Source: Porphyra umbilicalis
Lineage: Eukaryota > Rhodophyta > Bangiophyceae > Bangiales > Bangiaceae
Assembly: GCA_002049455.2 (NCBI GenBank)
Contig: KV918846.1
Location: 124,001-188,000 of the forward strand
Reading direction: 5' to 3'
DNA length: 64,000 nucleotides
Shown: positions 44,714-55,525 of the stretch, in pieces
Position numbering within the stretch: position 1 is the stretch's first letter
Layout of the letters: every line of letters begins with the position of its first letter
Program-made: the position numbers and the translations under genes
The notes under the pieces: generated by a model
Databases searched by the model: none
Seen by the model: the letters and a program-made list of their open reading frames with translations, nothing else
What the model was told of the DNA's origin: nothing

Positions 44714-45291
44714 TCACCGACATAAAATGACAGATCTGATCGGAAAATGACAAACGGCGGACACCCCTGGAAAGGGTCTCTGAGGCCGGTGATCGCAGTC
44801 TGGAGGCTATTGAGGCAGCTCGGCACGGAGTCGTACAAACGCCAGCGCCCAGATCGTTCAAGACGACCTCAGAGGCTATAAATCTGCCATTGTCTAGACC
44901 ATGTCACCAGCAAGAGCTCCAGGCGGTGGCTCTTCTCAGTTCTTATTTCCGGGGGAGCCGCAGTCCATCAAAGAAAACCAAGAAACAGGGTGCCGCAGTG
45001 CACCATCTGGGGGGGGGGAAAACAACGTTTTCTTTGAAGGGTCTTTGCACAGCCGAAAGTAGAGACTGGGAAAGGCCACTGCCTGGAGCTCTTGCTGGTG
45101 ACATGGTCTGAACAATGGCAGATATATAGCCTCTGAGGTCGTCTTGAACGATCTGGCCGCTGGCATTTGTACGACTCCTTCCCGATCTGTCTCGACAGCC
45201 TCCAGACTGCAATCACCGGCCTCAGAAACCCTTTCCAGGGGGGTCCGCGGTTTGTCATTTTCCGATCAGATCTGTCATTTTATGACGGTGA
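44714..45291. mobile_element. 578-bp noncoding foldback/MITE-like element
   Basis: Two inverted arms of about 265 bp (44714-44979 and 45027-45291) flank a short centre of about 47 bp. Both ends read inward as TCACCG(A/T)CATAAAATGACAG, and the arms stay closely matched through GATCGTTCAAGACGACCTCA and CATGTCACCAGCAAGAGCTC, with scattered substitutions. It has no coding capacity. Very long inverted ends are typical of Mutator-like or foldback MITEs. I could not find a clean target-site duplication, so the family is open. If transcribed it would form a long hairpin RNA. Confidence 0.85.
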
Positions 45292-45828
45292 ATCATCGTC
45301 CTAAAAGGGCGGAAACCGTTGCGTGGGCCCAATTCCCCTATTGGGAATTGTCCCGCGCTGCCGACCAACCAACATCACTAATTACAATGCAAGACAAGTC
45401 CCCCAATGCGGTAAGTAGAGACGAGGGGGAATCGGGACCGGGCGCCTCTGCCCGAAGTGCCCACCGGAGACTGGGTCGCAGTGGGGACTGAGCCTTCCAT
45501 TGGCTGCCTGATGTTGATTGATTCTCAGACTGAGCACCTCGCCGGCTGTAAGCGTAAGTCCGCCTCAAGTTGGCGGCGAACCAGCAACTCCAGGTCGGTG
45601 ATGGCGTTGTCCCGCCAAAGTCGGTAGTGTGGTCCCGCCAAAGTCGATGTCGTGTGAAGCGTCGATTGTTTGGATCCTGAGCCGACAGGGCAACAGCCGT
45701 ACTCAAGGAGAACGGCGTCGGCGCTTTCTGCCGCGACCACTGGGTATGGCTCCTCTGCCACTGAGGTCCCACCTGCGTCTTGCTCCCACCCCGGTTTTCT
45801 TGTCTCACGCAACTGCGTCCACGCGGCA

Positions 45829-46335
45829 ATGGATCGGGTAACTGGTTTGCCTGCAGGCATAATCCCACCCTCCCTCTCCACCCGCCGGCCCCCACTTTGG
45901 GCTGCCCCCACCGACCCCGACGCCTCTCCATCTCTCGCGGCTCCCGTGGGCGCCACCCACTCCCGTGTGCCCCCCTGTTGTCTCGCATCCATCCCCGTCT
46001 TCCCGCTGAGTACCGGTTGCGACAGCGGCTGTGACACTCGTCCTCGACCGGTCACTCGGGTAGCCCCGCCCCCGACCGAGCAGCTACAGGCGGACCTCTA
46101 CCGTGGTGTATCCATTTGGACTGAGGACTCGGCCGCGGCGCGGGTCATTGTTGGCCCGTCGGCCTACGTTGGCCCTGTCCTCGCCGCGATTTTGAACAAC
46201 TCCTCGGTTTCTCGAGCCGATCTCAAGAAGGAGTGCGACGCGCGGACCATCCAGTACGAGCACAACGCCTCTACCGCCGTTCTCAAGGCCGCGCTCTACA
46301 AGTTTAACCAGTCGCGGGTGGTGGTGTGGTCGTAG
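45829..46335 (+). CDS. SAP-like-domain ORF, ends at a TAG directly before a same-frame ORF
   Basis: Protein of 168 residues from the ATG at 45829; the open frame starts earlier, at 45670. The N-terminal half is Pro/Ser-rich. The C-terminal ~75 residues are well structured: QADLYRGVSIWTEDSAAARV, then ILNNSSVSRADLKKECDART and VLKAALYKFNQSRVVVWS. The stretch VSRADLKKECDARTIQYEHN resembles a SAP motif (helix-turn-helix, DNA or chromatin binding), although the second helix is only loosely conserved. The stop is TAG at 46333-46335, and the same frame stays open for another 472 codons. A CTGCAG near 45853 could be an acceptor, so an upstream exon is possible. GC is lower than in the core genes. Mobile-element or orphan origin is likely but unproven. 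Confidence 0.5.
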   Translation: MDRVTGLPAGIIPPSLSTRRPPLWAAPTDPDASPSLAAPVGATHSRVPPCCLASIPVFPLSTGCDSGCDTRPRPVTRVAPPPTEQLQADLYRGVSIWTEDSAAARVIVGPSAYVGPVLAAILNNSSVSRADLKKECDARTIQYEHNASTAVLKAALYKFNQSRVVVWS

Positions 46336-46365
46336 CGCGTGCTGCATTTGGCGTTGTATGTGCGA

Positions 46366-47754
46366 ATGCACGCGCGTCAGGACCGTCCGCATCTCCACGG
46401 GTTCCAAGCCGCCATCTCGCCGCCGGCAGCCACACTTCCCTCCTACTCGGCCTCCCCACTCGTTGAGCAGGATGTCCCGCCAATGTCTTCCTCAGAGCTC
46501 TCCACGGGCATCCATGCCCGCTCTCTGCCCAAGTCCACACCGATGGCTACGACGCGGGAAGTAGCCGCCGGGCCCATATCTTGCGTCGTGCCCCAAGCCG
46601 TTACGGGTGGAGTTCGCGGCGGGGAGAGGGCGACCCCTGACGCGGATTTCGAACCCGATGCTCCGTCGCGCGTTGGGGGTTTGCGTCTTGGGGGCGACGT
46701 GCGGCGGCCCTCGGACGTGGTCTTCGAGCTCGCCTCCACGATGCGCGCACAGGAGGTGTGCGGCGACGGCTCATTGGGAGAGTTGGGCTGCAAGATTGAC
46801 AAGCTGGCGGGCGCGGTCACGTCGATGAAGGACACTGTGCAGGCCAACACGCACTCCACCACGCTGGCGCATGCGCGTGTGGAGGGCGCGGTCAGCGTGC
46901 TGCTGCGCAGGAGCCGCGAGACGGGCTCGGTGGAGGCGTCCATGCCGCCGCCCGTCCCATCCAAGAATGCCAAGTACAGCGCAGCGCCGAAGGCCACTGA
47001 CTTCCAGAGGTCGACGACGACCGCCCCACGGGCCCGTGGTGATGGCGGCGATTCTGGCGCTGCGCCCCCTGTCGCAGGCACCTGTGAAAATCCCCCCGGC
47101 ACACAATTTTATCTCGAGCTGCTACATGGCATAGGCTTGGAGCCGAAGCTCATTTCCGGGAGGATGCGAGGCAGCAACCTCATCGCGCAGATTGCTTACA
47201 TGGTGCAGCTGTGCCACGTCTCGGCCGGCGTGCCCGGCATCTTCGGGTCATTGGTGGTCAAGGAGCTGTCGAACAAGGCAATGGCGATCTCGGCCGACGC
47301 GGCCAACGCGGGGCGCCCGGTGGCGGACGTCAACAAGCACAAAGGGACGGTGGTCAAGAAGATTGTCCACAACAAGGCTGCCGACTACCTTCGCGTCGTC
47401 AAGTGGGTACACTCATTAATGCCGAGCGTCTTAGAAGGAGCGGCGTCAGGGGCTACGGCGGACTCGCTGCTAAAGCAGAACTTTGTCGGGCTGGAGACCA
47501 AGGTCATCGCTGCCATCAACACCTTCGCAGGCAGTGTCGGCCTGCCCGCCAACGCGGCGCTGAGGAACATCAAGAAGGCGAAGTACAGCGACCTGCGCTC
47601 CTTCATCTGTAACTTGTCTTCTCGCCATGTGTTGGTCAACAACATCGACGCCATCTTGTCAACATCGCCCTTCAAAGAGCGCTTGGAGCAGGCGCGCCGC
47701 AACATTGGGGAGAAGTACCTGGAGGAGGCCACACGCGCCGACACTCCCCAGTAA
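46366..47754 (+). CDS. Coiled-coil ORF of unknown function following the SAP-like ORF
   Basis: Protein of 462 residues from the ATG at 46366, in the same frame as the SAP-like ORF and separated from it by one TAG and ten codons. The N-terminal 130 residues are probably disordered. Next comes a helical segment with heptad spacing (GELGCKIDKLAGAVTSMKDT, then NTHSTTLAHARVEGAVSVLL) and a Pro/Ala linker. The all-helical C-terminal domain of ~220 residues includes YLELLHGIGLEPKLISGRMR, LIAQIAYMVQLCHVSAGVPG and ADYLRVVKWVHSLMPSVLEG. Composition is unbiased and the frame is clean, so this is a genuine protein. I do not recognise the family. Together with the SAP-like ORF it could be a two-ORF mobile element or one gene interrupted by a stop. 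Confidence 0.6.
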   Translation: MHARQDRPHLHGFQAAISPPAATLPSYSASPLVEQDVPPMSSSELSTGIHARSLPKSTPMATTREVAAGPISCVVPQAVTGGVRGGERATPDADFEPDAPSRVGGLRLGGDVRRPSDVVFELASTMRAQEVCGDGSLGELGCKIDKLAGAVTSMKDTVQANTHSTTLAHARVEGAVSVLLRRSRETGSVEASMPPPVPSKNAKYSAAPKATDFQRSTTTAPRARGDGGDSGAAPPVAGTCENPPGTQFYLELLHGIGLEPKLISGRMRGSNLIAQIAYMVQLCHVSAGVPGIFGSLVVKELSNKAMAISADAANAGRPVADVNKHKGTVVKKIVHNKAADYLRVVKWVHSLMPSVLEGAASGATADSLLKQNFVGLETKVIAAINTFAGSVGLPANAALRNIKKAKYSDLRSFICNLSSRHVLVNNIDAILSTSPFKERLEQARRNIGEKYLEEATRADTPQ

Positions 47755-47943
47755 ACTGCTTCTTTGGTGCACGTCCCCTAAAACGAGCGTCCTGTGAAGC
47801 TTGGGCCTTGGAGAGTCACGGAGGAGAGTTGCACTCGTCTCTTCGTCACAAGAACGCATAAAACTAGCACACAGAGCAAGATTATGACGAATAATGCATG
47901 TAACATTGTATCAGAGTCTCGACGGTGCATCTGAATTTTGGCT

Positions 47944-50094
47944 ATGTTCTCACCCAGTTCTCTCTACCATACAGTCCAATGCGAGGGCATTCTAGAATTC
48001 GCACCGGAGAAAACGGCCAGCGAGCACCCGACTGAAAACTCGAATGCTGTCCGTCCCCCCCACAGTCCCCTAAGCGCCGGTGGGGGTGTCGGTGGCGGCG
48101 GTGCCAGTGGCGGCGCCGCCAAGCGGCGGCCCCGCTCGCGGCTGGCACCCGGCGCGGCCCCCCCCTAGTCGTCACTCCCGTCTCTGGCACCGTCGCGGCG
48201 GGCATCGGTCCCGGCACCGCACCCCCTCTGGGCGTCGACGCGGCAGCGGGGTTGCTCGGCCTTGACTCCATCCCGTCTGGGCCCTTTGCGGTCGTGGCCG
48301 CCGCCGTGCGGCGTGCCGGCTCCCCCCCCCGTGGCGACGGATTGTACGCGGCTCGGCCGCCGATGACGCCAACGATGCTTCCGGCTCGGCGGCAGAGGAC
48401 ACCAAGAAGGCGGCCGGGTCGGCGGCGGAGGACGCTAAGAAGTCGGCCGGGTCGGCGGCGGAGGACGCCAAGGATGCGGCCGGCTTGGCGGCCGACGACC
48501 GTCATGGCGCCGACCGCGTCCCGCTGTGCCTTGGCTGCCCGCCGCGACTCGTGCGCGCGGGCGGCCGCCACCCGCGCGTGGTCCCGACGGTGGCAGCGGC
48601 GGCGGCCACCATTGCCGCCACCGCCGCCGCCGCCACCTTGATCCGCGGGACATCCTCCCCCCCCCCACGCCCCCCCCCACCCCCTTCGATGCGCGTCGCC
48701 CTCCGAGCCGGGTGGGCGTGCACCCTCACCACCGCTGAGGCGGCCGAGTGGGCCGCCGCCGCCGGTGGCACCTCCGCCCATTGGCGCTACGCGGCAGCGT
48801 CGGCGGCGGCGGACACCAGCGGGGAACCCGCCCCCCCCCCTCCATCCCCCCCTCCGACGCGGGCGCCGCCCGCCCCCGTGACGCGGGCGCCGCCCACCCC
48901 GACGGTGCGGCCGCCCACCGACGCGCCGTCGACGGCGCGATGCCGGCATTCTGCGGCGCTGGCGCGGTGGCGGGCGCGACAGCCAGGGCGCTTTACACCC
49001 GCCATGTCCCCGGCGGTGGCGGCGGGCGTGTCATCGGCGGCGGGGTTGGCGGCGCACCTCGGGCAGGGCGGGGGGGGGGAAGGGGGGGCGGCGCACGCGC
49101 CCCCGATTGCTGCCTTTTGGGACGCGGAGGCAGGGGGGCTCGCCGCGCTCGATGAGCCGGCCGCGCTCCCGGCGCTGCTGGAAGTGCACGGGGGGCAGGC
49201 CCGCCGGCCAGCGGCGGTGGCGGTCGGCATGTCGGAGGTGGCGTTGTTGACGGCGCACCTCGGGCGGGGCGGGGAGGGGGGGGAGGCGGCGGACGCGCCC
49301 CCAAGTTCGGTATTTTGGGACGCGGGGGGGGGTGGCTCGCCGCGCTGGACGAGCCGGCCGCACTCCCGTCTCTGCTGGCTGTGCACGGAGGGGAGGCCAG
49401 CCGGCGAGCGGCGGCGGCAGCGGGCGAGTGTGGCTTGGCAGCGGGCGTGTGTGGCTTGCCGGCGGGCCTCGCGCGCACGCCCACCGCGGAGCTTTTGTCG
49501 CGCCCCTTTGTCGCGCCCGGTCAGAAAGCGTGCCCGGCGGCCGCCGACGGTGGGTGCCCCCCCTGCGTGCTCCTATGCGCGGATGCGGGTGCCCCCGACT
49601 GGGCAGTGTGACACGCGCCCCTGGCGGAGTCGGCGGCCGTCCGCTCGGTCGCCTACATCCATCAGCACTACGCCCGCCCCGGCGGCTCGTGGCCGCGCGC
49701 CCTTTCGGGCTACGCCGCCACCGCCGCGCTGCGGGCGACCGAGCACTCGGCGGCCGACGACGCGACGGTCGAGTCGAGGTCCCTGTTTGCGCAGCCCCCG
49801 CCGTCACCCGCGGGAGAGACGGCGCCCGCGTGGCTGGCACTCGAGGCGGGGGCTGTTGGCTACGCGCCGGCCGCTGGCGCGGGCGGCGGAGGCGGCGGTG
49901 GCGCGCCGCCCTCGGAGGACGGCGGCCGTGGTGAGGTGTCGTCGCCGCCGCCGCCGCCGCCGCCGCGGCTGCTCGCCGAAGTGGCCGCACCGCGCCACGC
50001 CTACGTCCCACTCGCTGCCGCGGCGGCGGTGGCGGCCGCAGGACGCCCGCAGGACGCGGGCATGGGACGTACGAACATCAGGGCTGCGCTGTGA
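47944..50094 (+). CDS. Repeat protein with LEA-like 11-mers, frame broken
   Basis: Candidate gene of about 715 codons, unrecognised. Coding-looking pieces in order: NAVRPPHSPLSAGGG; VVTPVSGTVAAGIGPGTAPP; DSIPSGPFAVVAAAVRRAGS; then about four LEA-group-3-like 11-residue units (GSAAEDTKKAA, GSAAEDAKKSA, GSAAEDAKDAA) at about 48350-48500. A duplicated ~70-residue module (AAHLGQGGGGEGG...FWDAEAGGLAALDEPAALPA) follows at about 49020-49410. The C-terminus contains VAYIHQHYARPGGSWPRALS and ends at 50092-50094. Frames change at C/G runs near 48158-48165, 48322-48330 and 49325-49332. A TGA at 49609-49611 stays in frame with the C-terminal part, so a small intron, a further error or real truncation must be considered. 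LEA-like helices are common in desiccation-tolerant algae, but function here is inference. Confidence 0.42.
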
Positions 50095-52419
50095 TCCTTA
50101 GAGGGGGGTCGCACGCAACAGGCGAATTCTTCGATTTTCGGCCGCAAGATCTTGCGGACCCCCCCAACACGACACCATACTCGACGGATTTCGACGTTTT
50201 TAACCTCAGATGGCTGCGTCGTATGTTTCCTGGAACCCGTCACGCCTCTCCTTAAATCGATGGAAGCGTCTGGGTGTGGCCCACTCAGAACTTGGCATGC
50301 CGAGCGCGGAATCACTCCACTGTGCGCTTCCCGTAGCAAGCGCAAAAGGCTGTAGCGCCCGCGTGCTCAGAGACGTGCGGCACCTGTCCGTAATTGATAG
50401 CTAGAGGCGGTGCAAGCGTGCTGGGTAGAGCAATCTCCCGAGTGTTCTCACAGTAAGCCGATAAGAAGTAGGCGGTGACCGTTGAATTGGTGGAGGCACC
50501 AGACGGCTGCCTACGTCCAAGGCGTACAAAACCGTAGCTACTGCGCTACTGCGGTGCCACACAGCCACTCGTCCGCCCCCCACTGCGCCACGCCATACCC
50601 GTCCATGCCGTTATGCACCAAACCCCATCGTGCAACGCCTTATCCAGGACCGCATCAGAACCGTTGCTACGCTGCTACAACAGAGCCACAAAGACACTCG
50701 GCCACCCCCCGCTATGCCTCTTCAGGCCCTCGCCTGCGCTGGTGCGTCACCTCCTACGCCTGGCGATGCCCTAGCATGCATGCCACTGCATTCCCTGGTG
50801 CGCCACGGCCCTCCCGCAAAAGCACAGGCAGGACGGCATTCAGAGAAATAGTTTCTGTGACACTACAGATGCACACAGCCACTTCACCATGGACACAATG
50901 ACCGCCACGCTTGTCGGCATCGACACTCCGGCCGGGGCAGGAGCAGCGGCCGCTGTTCCTGCGACCGGCGAAGCAGGCGCACCGACCACGGCCGCCGCCG
51001 CCGGCACGGCCGGCGACGATGCGGCGGCAGCAGCGGCTGCCGCCTAGGCGACATGGCTTGCGAAGGCGCACAAGCGCGCGCGCGAGTCGAGGGCGCATAC
51101 CCTCGACTGATCCGGGGCCTCCCTCCTACGTGACGACGCCCGGTGCAGTACTGTACCCAGCGCAAACGGTCGGATACCAAAACTCAGCACCCCATATTTG
51201 CCTTAATTGGCGCTCACCATTGGTGGGCAGGCTCTAAGGCTCTGTCTTGACGGCGCGTGCACAGCATGCACGAGTGCGTGCAAGCCAATGGGAACGCGAC
51301 GATCCAATCATGCCCCAATCACGTCGACCAGTTTTGACGATACTCGAGTGATCGGACGACCCGCGCACGGACCGACTTATGGTCCCGAATGGGCCCACTT
51401 TCCCGATTCAAGACGATTCGGGCCGAGCACGTTCACGTGTGCGAGATTTTTGAAAAATCTCGCACTTGTGAACGTGCTCGGAAAGGAAATAGCCTGTTGG
51501 GCGGCCCTCCATCTGGCACGCATGATTGGACGAGAGCACTCTTCGGATCGTGTCGTGCGACCACGTGACTGCAATGAGGCGGATCCTGTCCGGCGGGGCC
51601 CGCTTGTGTGGCTGCGGCAACGTAGCAGGCGCGCTGTGTCCGAAGCTTCCTTGCGATCGCTGTGAGATGCGATCTGCCCACTCCAGATGCCGCGTTTCAA
51701 GCAATCTAATCACGACAGTTTTGGTGGCCCGTCAAGACAGCGGTTGTCGAATCACGCGTGCTCGACGGACTTATATGCATATTCGGACCCAATCACGTGC
51801 ACGTGCTCGCGCCGTCAAGACACAGCCTAATCCCGTACGTGGCCTTTGGCTGGTTGGTACCATCAGTATTGGCTCTATTGGGAGATACATATCATCTGCT
51901 TTCATGCAGTAGCCCCGTCCACGTTGGACGAATACAGCCGCATTGCTGCTTCATCCGCAGATTCTTGCGAAATGGACGTGCTTGCGGATGCTCGCGCAGT
52001 CGCTGCGGACCTGAGAATCGCACAAAATCGGGCTTGCGTGCGACCCGCGCTGAATGAAAGCAAGAGACAAACAAAGGGTTCCAGTTCTTCGAAAAAATCG
52101 AAGTTTGCACGCCGGTGACTCGGCAGACGCCATGGGCGTCGGTACAGTAACTATTCAATTATGTGCTGTTCGTTTATGTCGTACCTATCATATAAACGAA
52201 TAACGATCGACCGCGTGCGAGGTCCGAGCCTCCTTCAATCGTCCTGATATTGAGCGATCGAGCCAGACAAGATTGACAGTCCATGATTGAGCGACACGGT
52301 CCCACCGACGTCGAGCACGCGCCGTCGTCCAGCAAACCGTGCCCCCCCCTCACCACCCCACCCCATGCCTTCTTCCCCCCGCCCCCCTTTTCTTCTCTGG
52401 CCGATGCTCCCCCGATCCC
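50095..52419. other. Gene-poor region with an inverted repeat and a possible terminal exon
   Basis: Near-neutral GC. It includes the inverted repeat at 51423-51481. At 51910-52118, after a TTCATGCAG acceptor-like site, a frame reads STLDEYSRIAASSADSCEMD and ends in a basic tail KGSSSSKKSKFARR, which looks like a last exon with a nuclear-localisation-type tail; a matching upstream exon could not be fixed. The 52.2-52.4 kb part should hold the 5' end of the pogo element. Confidence 0.35.
51423..51481. repeat. 59-bp inverted repeat (29-bp arms)
   Basis: Arms 51423-51451 and 51453-51481 pair around a single central G, with two adjacent mismatches; each outer end reads CCGAGCACGTTCAC. It would form a strong hairpin in RNA or single-stranded DNA. 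Confidence 0.92.
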
Positions 52420-54873
52420 ATGTCGGCCGTGACGCCTCGCGCTGCGCGCGCCGCTGCCGCCGCGGCTGCCGAGGCGGCCGTCCAGGAGATCTTCCCCGTG
52501 GCATCCTCGGAGACGAGGCAGGCGGTCGGCGTTGCAGCCGCTGCTGCCACTGCAGCCGCCGCTGCGCACTTCCACGAGACTGCACTGCCTCCAACGTCAC
52601 CCAGATCGGCGGCATCACGTCGGGCGAGACCAAGGGCGTCGGGCGTGGCTGATGGGCTCATCCGCAAGGAGAGAACAGCCCTCTCCTTGGGAGACAAGAT
52701 TGCGTTTATCCGCTTGTTTGACCGAGGGGTCCACACCTCTACGCAGATTTTGGTCGACAGCTTTGATATACCTATCTCTTTATCCAACGCCCGACGGATC
52801 TGCGAACCTCGAGAGCGGTCCCGACTTCTGGCGCGAGAGCGGAGCGGAGAGCCACTGGACGTTGTGAGGGCGCGCCGATCAAGATTTGAGGCGGTGGACA
52901 AGGCTCTGCGTGCTTGGTATGATGGCATCCAGACAATGGCCAGACGCGACCTGCCTGTGACGCTGGCAGTGCTGGCGGCGAAGGCGGCGGAGATTGCGGC
53001 AGAGCTGGGTGTGACTGGATTCAAGGCATCGACGGGCTTTGTCCTGAAGTGGGCGCAGCGGCACAGCCTGCGGAACGTGGCGCTGTGGGGGCAAGGGGGG
53101 TCGGCGATTGAGGCTGCCAGACAAGGGGAAGAGCGCATGGCGGAGATACGGCGGGAGCTGGCCAAGTATGACCCGGAACATATATATAATATGGATGAGA
53201 CGGGGCTGCAGTTCCGGTGTCTACCCAACCGGGCTTACATCGCAGCTGGGCAGCGGCGGCGGGCCCGCGGAACCAAGGCGATGAAGGCGAAGGATCGAGT
53301 CACTCTCGTGTTGGCGTGCAACGCGACGGGCAGCCACAAGCTGCCAATTGCCATCATTGGGTCAGCCGCCGTGCCGCTGTGTTTTAAGCCGCCGCGAGCC
53401 AGCTGCCCTCTGCCATACTTCAATCAGAAGTCAGCATGGATGGACTCGGTCGTCTACCAGAAGTGGTTTACGTTTGTATTTGTGGCCGGCGTGCAGGCAA
53501 GGACCAGGGAGCTCGTCATCCTCATCGTTGATAACTGCGGGGCCCACACGGAGCAGACGCATCCGCAAGTACGCATTTGTGCGCTTTCTCCCAATGTGAC
53601 GGCCGTCCACCAACCCCTTGACGCTGGCGTCATAGCGTCTGTGAAACGCCGCTACAAGAAGCGTTTGATTGCGCTGGTATTACGGGCCCACGAGGACAAG
53701 GTTCGACGAGAGGCGGCGGAGGCGGCGGCAGCAGCTGACGCGGTGGTTGCAGAGGCGTCCGTTGCGGCAGCAGCGGCGGGGGCGCGGCCAACGCCAGGTG
53801 GACCACCCGCGACGGAGCGTCCAGTGGTCGGCGCGACGGCTGTAGACTGGGCCGGGATACGACTGGGCCCACCCTGTGCTGGGGAGTGGCCCGGCATCTC
53901 GAGCCCGTCGCCGCGTCGGGCCGCACACGCGTCCGTCGGACCGCAGCCCCCCCCCCCCCCCCCCCCAAGCGATGCGCCAGGGCCAAATTCGGCGGTCGGT
54001 GCGGCCGCATCTGATCCAGCCCCCAGTGGTGGAGGAAGCGCTCTCTAGACTCCGATATTGACGGCCGAGTCGGGATCTACCGCTTCCCGCACGGGTGGAC
54101 CACCCGCCGCACCCGCGCCTGGCCCGACCGCCAACTGTGCTGTGCCGCCGTCTGCTCCCAATTCGGCCGCTCCGCCATCGCTGCTGGCCAGCACTACTGA
54201 GCCGCTCTCAGGCCTGCGCGCGGCGGCAGAGGCTCACGCCGGTTCATCCGGGCGGGCGGCGGGGGCCGAGACCGCCCTTTCGGAAGCCGCCGCTCCTGTG
54301 GTCCGTATTGAACCGCCCCGCTCAGTGGACGCATTTACGTTCACTCCCAATTACGTCACGTGCTTCCCGGGGCCAACGCCTGCGGACGAGGCATTGCGCG
54401 CCGGACCCAACGTGTGAGAGCACCTTACCCCCCCCCCCCCGGTTGTCCGAGGACGTCGGAGGACGTCGCGCGCGCTGAATCCGCGGCGCATCGAGAGCGT
54501 CCGAGACGGGGCCCCAGCCCACCTCCAGGACGTGGCAGAGCTCATCCTGGAGGAGTGGGCCGCCGTCCCACCGGCCGCGATTGCCCACTGCTGGGCAAAG
54601 ACCTGTATCCTGCCGCTGGAAATGGAGGCACGCGTTGTGGCTGACCACGGCGACTACCGCGCCTCCGACCGCGTCATTGCAGATGACGTTAGGGAGGTCC
54701 TAGAGCTGATGGGGACTTGTGCGGTTGCACAGAGATGCTTTGGTGATGGCAACCGTGCTCAGCAAGAGCTTGCGGTTGAGGGCTGGTTGGATCTGGAGGA
54801 GGACCCTCATGCTATAGAGGACACTGTAGACGAGGAGTGCAGAGCGGTATGTAGTGGTGAAGAGCAACCATAG
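52420..54873 (+). pseudogene. Pogo/Tigger-type (DDE_1) transposase with two in-frame stops
   Basis: Tc1/mariner-superfamily transposase of the pogo/Tigger/jerky type, with ATG at 52420. An Ala-rich N-terminus leads to a helix-turn-helix region (LSLGDKIAFIRLFDRGVHTS) and a CENP-B-type second DNA-binding segment (FKASTGFVLKWAQRHSLRNV). The catalytic core follows: IYNMDETGLQFRCLPN (first Asp), RVTLVLACNATGSHKLPIAI, KSAWMDSVVYQKWF, LVILIVDNCGAHTEQTHP (second Asp) and NVTAVHQPLDAGVIASVKRR (third Asp), so all three acidic residues are intact. The main frame stops at TAG 54046-54048. The same frame then continues to TGA 54415-54417, and again to the typical C-terminal block ILEEWAAVPPAAIAHCWAKT, ending at 54873. 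Introns could remove the stops; otherwise this copy is recently dead in its tail. No terminal inverted repeats were found by eye. Confidence 0.88.
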
Positions 54874-55525
54874 GTAAAAGGAGCTCTAGAAGAACACGAG
54901 TTGCTCACACGCACCGCAACAAAAATGCGGCCAAGTGCACGGCCCAGTGCAGCGTCGTCTGGGCAAGGCATGGTGGCAGACTCAGCGGTTGTGAGGTCAA
55001 TCATCGACGATCGACTGTGCCACGAGTCTCGAAGATCGCCAAACATCATGCCACGAGTCGGAATGATCGACGATCGCACGCCGATTGCGAGTGGTTTTAG
55101 GGTCGCTCAGAAGAGCACGCTCTTCCCGGGTAGAGGGCTACTTCACGACGCACCCCTACCAGATGGTCGAATAATGACTGTATGGCACGCGGCCTCACGG
55201 CGGTGCCGTTGGACGTAGCGGCGAGTTAATACGTGCAAGTCGCCTCGTGGGGGGTACGCGGGGGGGGGTGCCGCACTCGCCGTGCTCGCCACGCGGGGGG
55301 TGACGGGGACCATCATGGACAGGACGCCGTAGGTCGTCGAGCGGGTGGGGGGGGGGTGACGACGGGCACCAGAGGAGGGGTGGAGACGGCGGTAGCGGCG
55401 GCGGCGGCGGCGGCATCGACGGCGGCGACGGCGGCGGCGGTTGCTGTGGCGGCGGCGGCCCGGGGCTGGCCACGTCCCCACGCGGCGAGCCGTCGCCCGT
55501 GTCGGCACCACCAGTATCATGGCTG
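54874..55525. other. Region after the transposase
   Basis: 55000-55090 contains repeated short words (ATCGACGATCG twice, GCCACGAGTC twice) that may be subterminal repeats of the transposon. 55.2-55.5 kb is GC-rich, with minus-strand proline-rich frames (SGGGNSSDSHDTGGADTGDG) that may extend the next gene. Confidence 0.35.

Noticed and set aside
46600-46680. GGTTCGAAATCC on the minus strand, like a tRNA B box
   Set aside because: No matching T-stem, anticodon arm or acceptor stem, and it lies inside the clean coiled-coil ORF.
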